A DNA stretch of 64,000 bases from Catalinimonas niigatensis (lineage in GTDB: Bacteria; Bacteroidota; Bacteroidia; Cytophagales; Cyclobacteriaceae): assembly GCF_030506285.1 (NCBI RefSeq), contig NZ_CP119422.1, forward strand, positions 2,790,001-2,854,000, written 5' to 3'. Of the stretch, positions 61,898-64,000 are shown piece after piece. Both the position numbers and the translations under genes were made by a program. The notes below the pieces were generated by a model. The model was not told the origin of the DNA. It did no database searches and worked only from the letters and a program-made list of their open reading frames with translations. The stretch's first letter is position 1. Each line of letters begins with the position of its first letter.

Positions 61898-61990
61898 AAG
61901 TGTGATGGTGATATAGGGTATTTCTAAAATCTCAGCATGATTACAACAAAACACCTTAACACTATAGTACCATCGCACTATAACACCATT
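61898..61990. repeat. octamer-unit inverted arms before the RidA gene
   Basis: Left arm (61898-61919), read on the minus strand: ACCCTAT, ATCACCAT, CACACTT. Right arm (61951-61990): AACACCTT|AACACTAT|AGTACCAT|CGCACTAT|AACACCAT. The octamers are those of 15511-15546 and 27720-27810. The right arm ends about 20 bp before the ATG. Confidence 0.6.
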
Positions 61991-62009
61991 TTCAAACCAA
62001 ACCTAAACC

Positions 62010-62504
62010 ATGATTAAACGTTTTTATTTCGCTTGCATTTTTGCCATTGTACTGGCCTCCTGCAATACCAAAAGTAAACCTGCTGGAGAAAAAGCAGCAG
62101 AGGAACCAGGAAAAACTGAAGCAACTTCCAAGAGTATTATCAAAACCGATAGGGCTCCTGAGCCGGTAGGCCCGTATAACCAGGCAATCATGGCGGACAA
62201 TACTTTATATCTTGCCGGGCAGATTGCTATCAATCCGGAAAGTGGTGAAATGGTCACTTCCAACATAGAAGAAGAAGCAACTCAGGTGATGAACAACTTA
62301 CGGGCTGTATTAGAAGAAGCGGATATGGATATGAGCCATGTCGTGCAAACAACGATTTACATGACTGATTTAAATGATTTTGGGAAAGTCAATGAAATTT
62401 ACGGAGGCTACTTTGACCATATGGCACCTTCACGGGTCACGGTAGGTGTAGCTTCACTACCCAAAGGAGCGCATCTGGAGATCTCTATGATCGCGGTTGA
62501 GTAA
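62010..62504 (+). CDS. exported RidA-family lipoprotein
   Basis: 164 residues, 40 longer than a normal RidA because of a signal with lipobox Leu-Ala-Ser-Cys18 and a short linker. The RidA core from APEPVGPYNQAI has the catalytic Arg in SRVTVGVASLPKGAHLEI, and all landmark residues (GQIA, TTIYMTDLNDF) are present. RidA hydrolyses reactive imines/enamines formed by PLP enzymes or amino-acid oxidases to keto acids and ammonia. Most RidA are cytoplasmic; here the protein should act outside the inner membrane. It follows an exported oxidase and PLP enzyme. Confidence 0.88.
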   Translation: MIKRFYFACIFAIVLASCNTKSKPAGEKAAEEPGKTEATSKSIIKTDRAPEPVGPYNQAIMADNTLYLAGQIAINPESGEMVTSNIEEEATQVMNNLRAVLEEADMDMSHVVQTTIYMTDLNDFGKVNEIYGGYFDHMAPSRVTVGVASLPKGAHLEISMIAVE

Positions 62505-62527
62505 GTTTAAGGATACTCATTAAAAAT

Positions 62528-62584
62528 TGAAAGTTTATAAACAATACCCTTGAATCCAGATTTTTAACTTTTAACCTTTAGCCT
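62528..62584. repeat. heptamer-unit inverted arms
   Basis: Left arm TTAAAAATTGAAAGTTTATA (62531-62550); right arm TTTTTAA, CTTTTAA, CCTTTAG (62561-62582). The right arm covers the last codons of the cytochrome-b5-like gene on the minus strand, so the repeat supplies its C-terminus. Confidence 0.5.
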
Positions 62585-62812
62585 TCCCACTGCCTTGAAT
62601 TTTGCAAAGACCTTATCAGTATGCGGTGCATCGGGTAGCTCATCGGTGAGGTCCTGCCCTGCCCAATGCTCATAATGCTTACCCTTGTACCAAAGACGAG
62701 ACTTGCTCACATCATAAATAATATGCTGGTAGGCAATCCATATCTCTTCCCGGTCCTGTCCATTTCGCAACGCCAGCTGCGCTCTGCTATATTCTTTCAG
62801 CACTTCTGTCAT
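62564..62812 (-). CDS. small cytochrome-b5-like haem/steroid-binding protein
   Basis: 82 residues. WIAYQHIIYDVSKSRLWYKG then KHYEHWAGQDLTDELPDAPH is a compressed cytochrome-b5 domain; the two axial His positions may be H38 of the KHYEHW region and H62 of DAPHTD. The classical HPGG motif is absent, as in small Bacteroidota members. Likely electron carrier or ligand-binding partner for a redox enzyme. It begins immediately after the stop of the arginase-family gene (TAGATG, no gap), so they are coupled. Confidence 0.72.
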   Translation of the reverse strand: MTEVLKEYSRAQLALRNGQDREEIWIAYQHIIYDVSKSRLWYKGKHYEHWAGQDLTDELPDAPHTDKVFAKFKAVGRLKVKS

Positions 62813-63985
62813 CTAAAGGTACTTGGCGTGGGTTTGTATCCAGCGATCAGGTAGTTCTCCTTTGGTAGCCATTTCGTAGTCCGAAGGATCGCAGGGGACA
62901 ATGCTTTGGCGTTCTTTCACCGCTTCTACCTGTGGATTGGGTACTTCCATCCACCACTTCTCACTCTTCTTGGCTTTGTAGAAAGTAAGCATGGCAGGTT
63001 TGGAGGGCATAGGCACAATATATTTGATGAAATCGTTGCTTTCAAAATCACTTTCATAGGTCCGGTGATAATATCCTTCTATCAGGTACCAGACCATCGT
63101 GGCCACTACTGAGGCGGTTTTTTTGCGCTCGTTATCCCAGTCCGGATTGTACTCATAAAAACCTGCCGAAGTTAGCTTCTCGCTATGCCCGGCATACCAG
63201 CAAAGCTGGCAGGCCTCCTGTCCGCTCAGTCCAAAGGGCTGCGCATGTCGGTTACCGGGTGCATCATCCATTTTAATGGCGGTGATGTCAAAGCTAAGCA
63301 TATCTGCTGCCCGAATCACCGGCTCCATGGCATTAAGTTTCTGCTTTACCAGTCCCAGACGATAGGTATCAAAATAAAACTTATCCAAAAGCAAAGGCAC
63401 AGAATTATCTATCAGATAGCTCTGATACCCGATATGGCTGTAGTTGAGCAGATAATTGGGATCATGAACCAATATTTTGTGCAGGTGATGTTTCCATGCA
63501 CTACTTTCTTCTGCATCAGCATTGTTAGGATCGATATCAATCATGGCATCTACACTGAGGACGTTGATGAGTTTTTCCATACTTTCGTATGCCTGGTACT
63601 GTCCATAATCAAGGTCATGATTGCCACCAATCAGTATAGGAAAAGTCTGGTGGTTAATCAGTGTCTCACACACTTCTTTGATTCTGAGATAGGTTTCTTC
63701 TAAGCTATGTCCATTGTTCAGATTGCCCAGATCTACTACTTTATACGCACCGCTCCCTTTTTTGAGATGATACAATGCTTGCCGTACACTATTGGCAGCT
63801 CGTTCAACACCTCCATTTTCCTGGTTTCCCCTATTTTCACTCAACCCAATGATTGCAATATCAGCCTGTTCATAGTCAGGAAAAGTATGTGTATAAGCCT
63901 GGATGGAACGAAAAAAACTGTTGATCGCACTGATTTCCTGATACAGTTCGGGGGCAAGCGGTTTGAAGAAAATACTTAGATTCAT
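62813..63985 (-). CDS. arginase/formimidoylglutamase-family protein lacking one manganese site
   Basis: 390 residues, ureohydrolase fold. Family motifs: GGNHD (120-124), VDAMID (145-150) in place of D-A-H-x-D, and SFDITAI (231-237) in place of S-x-D-x-D. H123, D146, D150 and D233 are kept, whereas M148 and T235 replace the His and Asp that bind the second metal. In arginase numbering site A is intact and site B lost, so any activity would be mononuclear. Related Bacteroidota proteins are annotated formimidoylglutamase; no hut genes are adjacent. It precedes the b5-like gene with no gap. Confidence 0.8.
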   Translation of the reverse strand: MNLSIFFKPLAPELYQEISAINSFFRSIQAYTHTFPDYEQADIAIIGLSENRGNQENGGVERAANSVRQALYHLKKGSGAYKVVDLGNLNNGHSLEETYLRIKEVCETLINHQTFPILIGGNHDLDYGQYQAYESMEKLINVLSVDAMIDIDPNNADAEESSAWKHHLHKILVHDPNYLLNYSHIGYQSYLIDNSVPLLLDKFYFDTYRLGLVKQKLNAMEPVIRAADMLSFDITAIKMDDAPGNRHAQPFGLSGQEACQLCWYAGHSEKLTSAGFYEYNPDWDNERKKTASVVATMVWYLIEGYYHRTYESDFESNDFIKYIVPMPSKPAMLTFYKAKKSEKWWMEVPNPQVEAVKERQSIVPCDPSDYEMATKGELPDRWIQTHAKYL

Positions 63986-64000
63986 AGCTCAATCAAATCA

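Noticed and set aside
1-64000. tRNA, rRNA, CRISPR arrays, prophage or conjugation genes
   Set aside because: I looked for cloverleaf cores, regular spacer arrays, integrase and tra genes and found none; the only transposase is the IS3 pair.

Overview
The window is a 64-kb piece of a Bacteroidota chromosome, most likely from the order Cytophagales. Clues are the lipoprotein and signal-peptide style, DUF5686/CarboxypepD_reg, PorT-type and TPR-HTH proteins, AraC-type regulators, SMP-30 and phytanoyl-CoA-dioxygenase-type enzymes, little sign of Shine-Dalgarno sequences, and a few TTG / TAnnTTTG-like promoters. The genus is not identified. No rRNA, tRNA or CRISPR array was seen. About 67 genes are supported, mostly short operons of metabolic, envelope and detoxification genes.

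Layout. 1-7.8 kb: truncated gene, response regulator, SMP-30 + DinB pair, penicillin-binding protein 1C, a voltage-sensor-like membrane protein and small proteins. 7.8-14 kb is accessory-looking: a MITE-like inverted-repeat element (8190-8399), an epimerase, small orphan proteins, a DUF2262 gene and a frameshifted trypsin-like protease that each carry a 35-bp repeat at the 3' end, a 1-kb non-coding stretch with 42-bp periodic repeats, and a VapBC-type toxin-antitoxin pair. 14-25.7 kb: M28 peptidase, GH16 glucanase, VOC protein, DUF5686 outer-membrane protein, small proteins, alpha/beta hydrolase and phytanoyl-CoA dioxygenase-like enzyme.

25.77-28.74 kb is the most interesting region. A full TPP riboswitch and an intrinsic terminator precede a SAM methyltransferase, an AIR-synthase/HypE-like protein, a ThiE-like protein with a changed active site, and a small Trm112-like protein. 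This is not a standard thi operon. 29-38.6 kb: MATE transporter, acyl-CoA-dehydrogenase-like flavoprotein, a broken ECF sigma factor with a membrane partner, a TPR-HTH regulator, CPBP protease, aldo/keto reductase and PhoD-type phosphatase.

38.7-44.6 kb: ten small minus-strand genes (DoxX, DHFR-like, four VOC, SnoaL-like, SRPBCC, DinB and an unknown) diverge from a DJ-1/AraC regulator. 44.7-56.5 kb: AraC regulator with an SDR, VWA and TPR proteins, serine hydrolase, an AAC(6')-like acetyltransferase and an ADPRibase-Mn-like phosphoesterase. 56.6-57.9 kb is an apparently intact IS3-family element with a canonical -1 frameshift site. 58.1-64 kb: exported FAD oxidase, exported PLP enzyme, lipoprotein and exported RidA, which could form a periplasmic amine/imine pathway, then a cytochrome-b5-like protein and an arginase-family protein that keeps one of the two manganese sites.

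A recurring feature is a set of intergenic elements built of degenerate 7- or 8-bp tandem units, often as inverted arms, several of which abut start codons.
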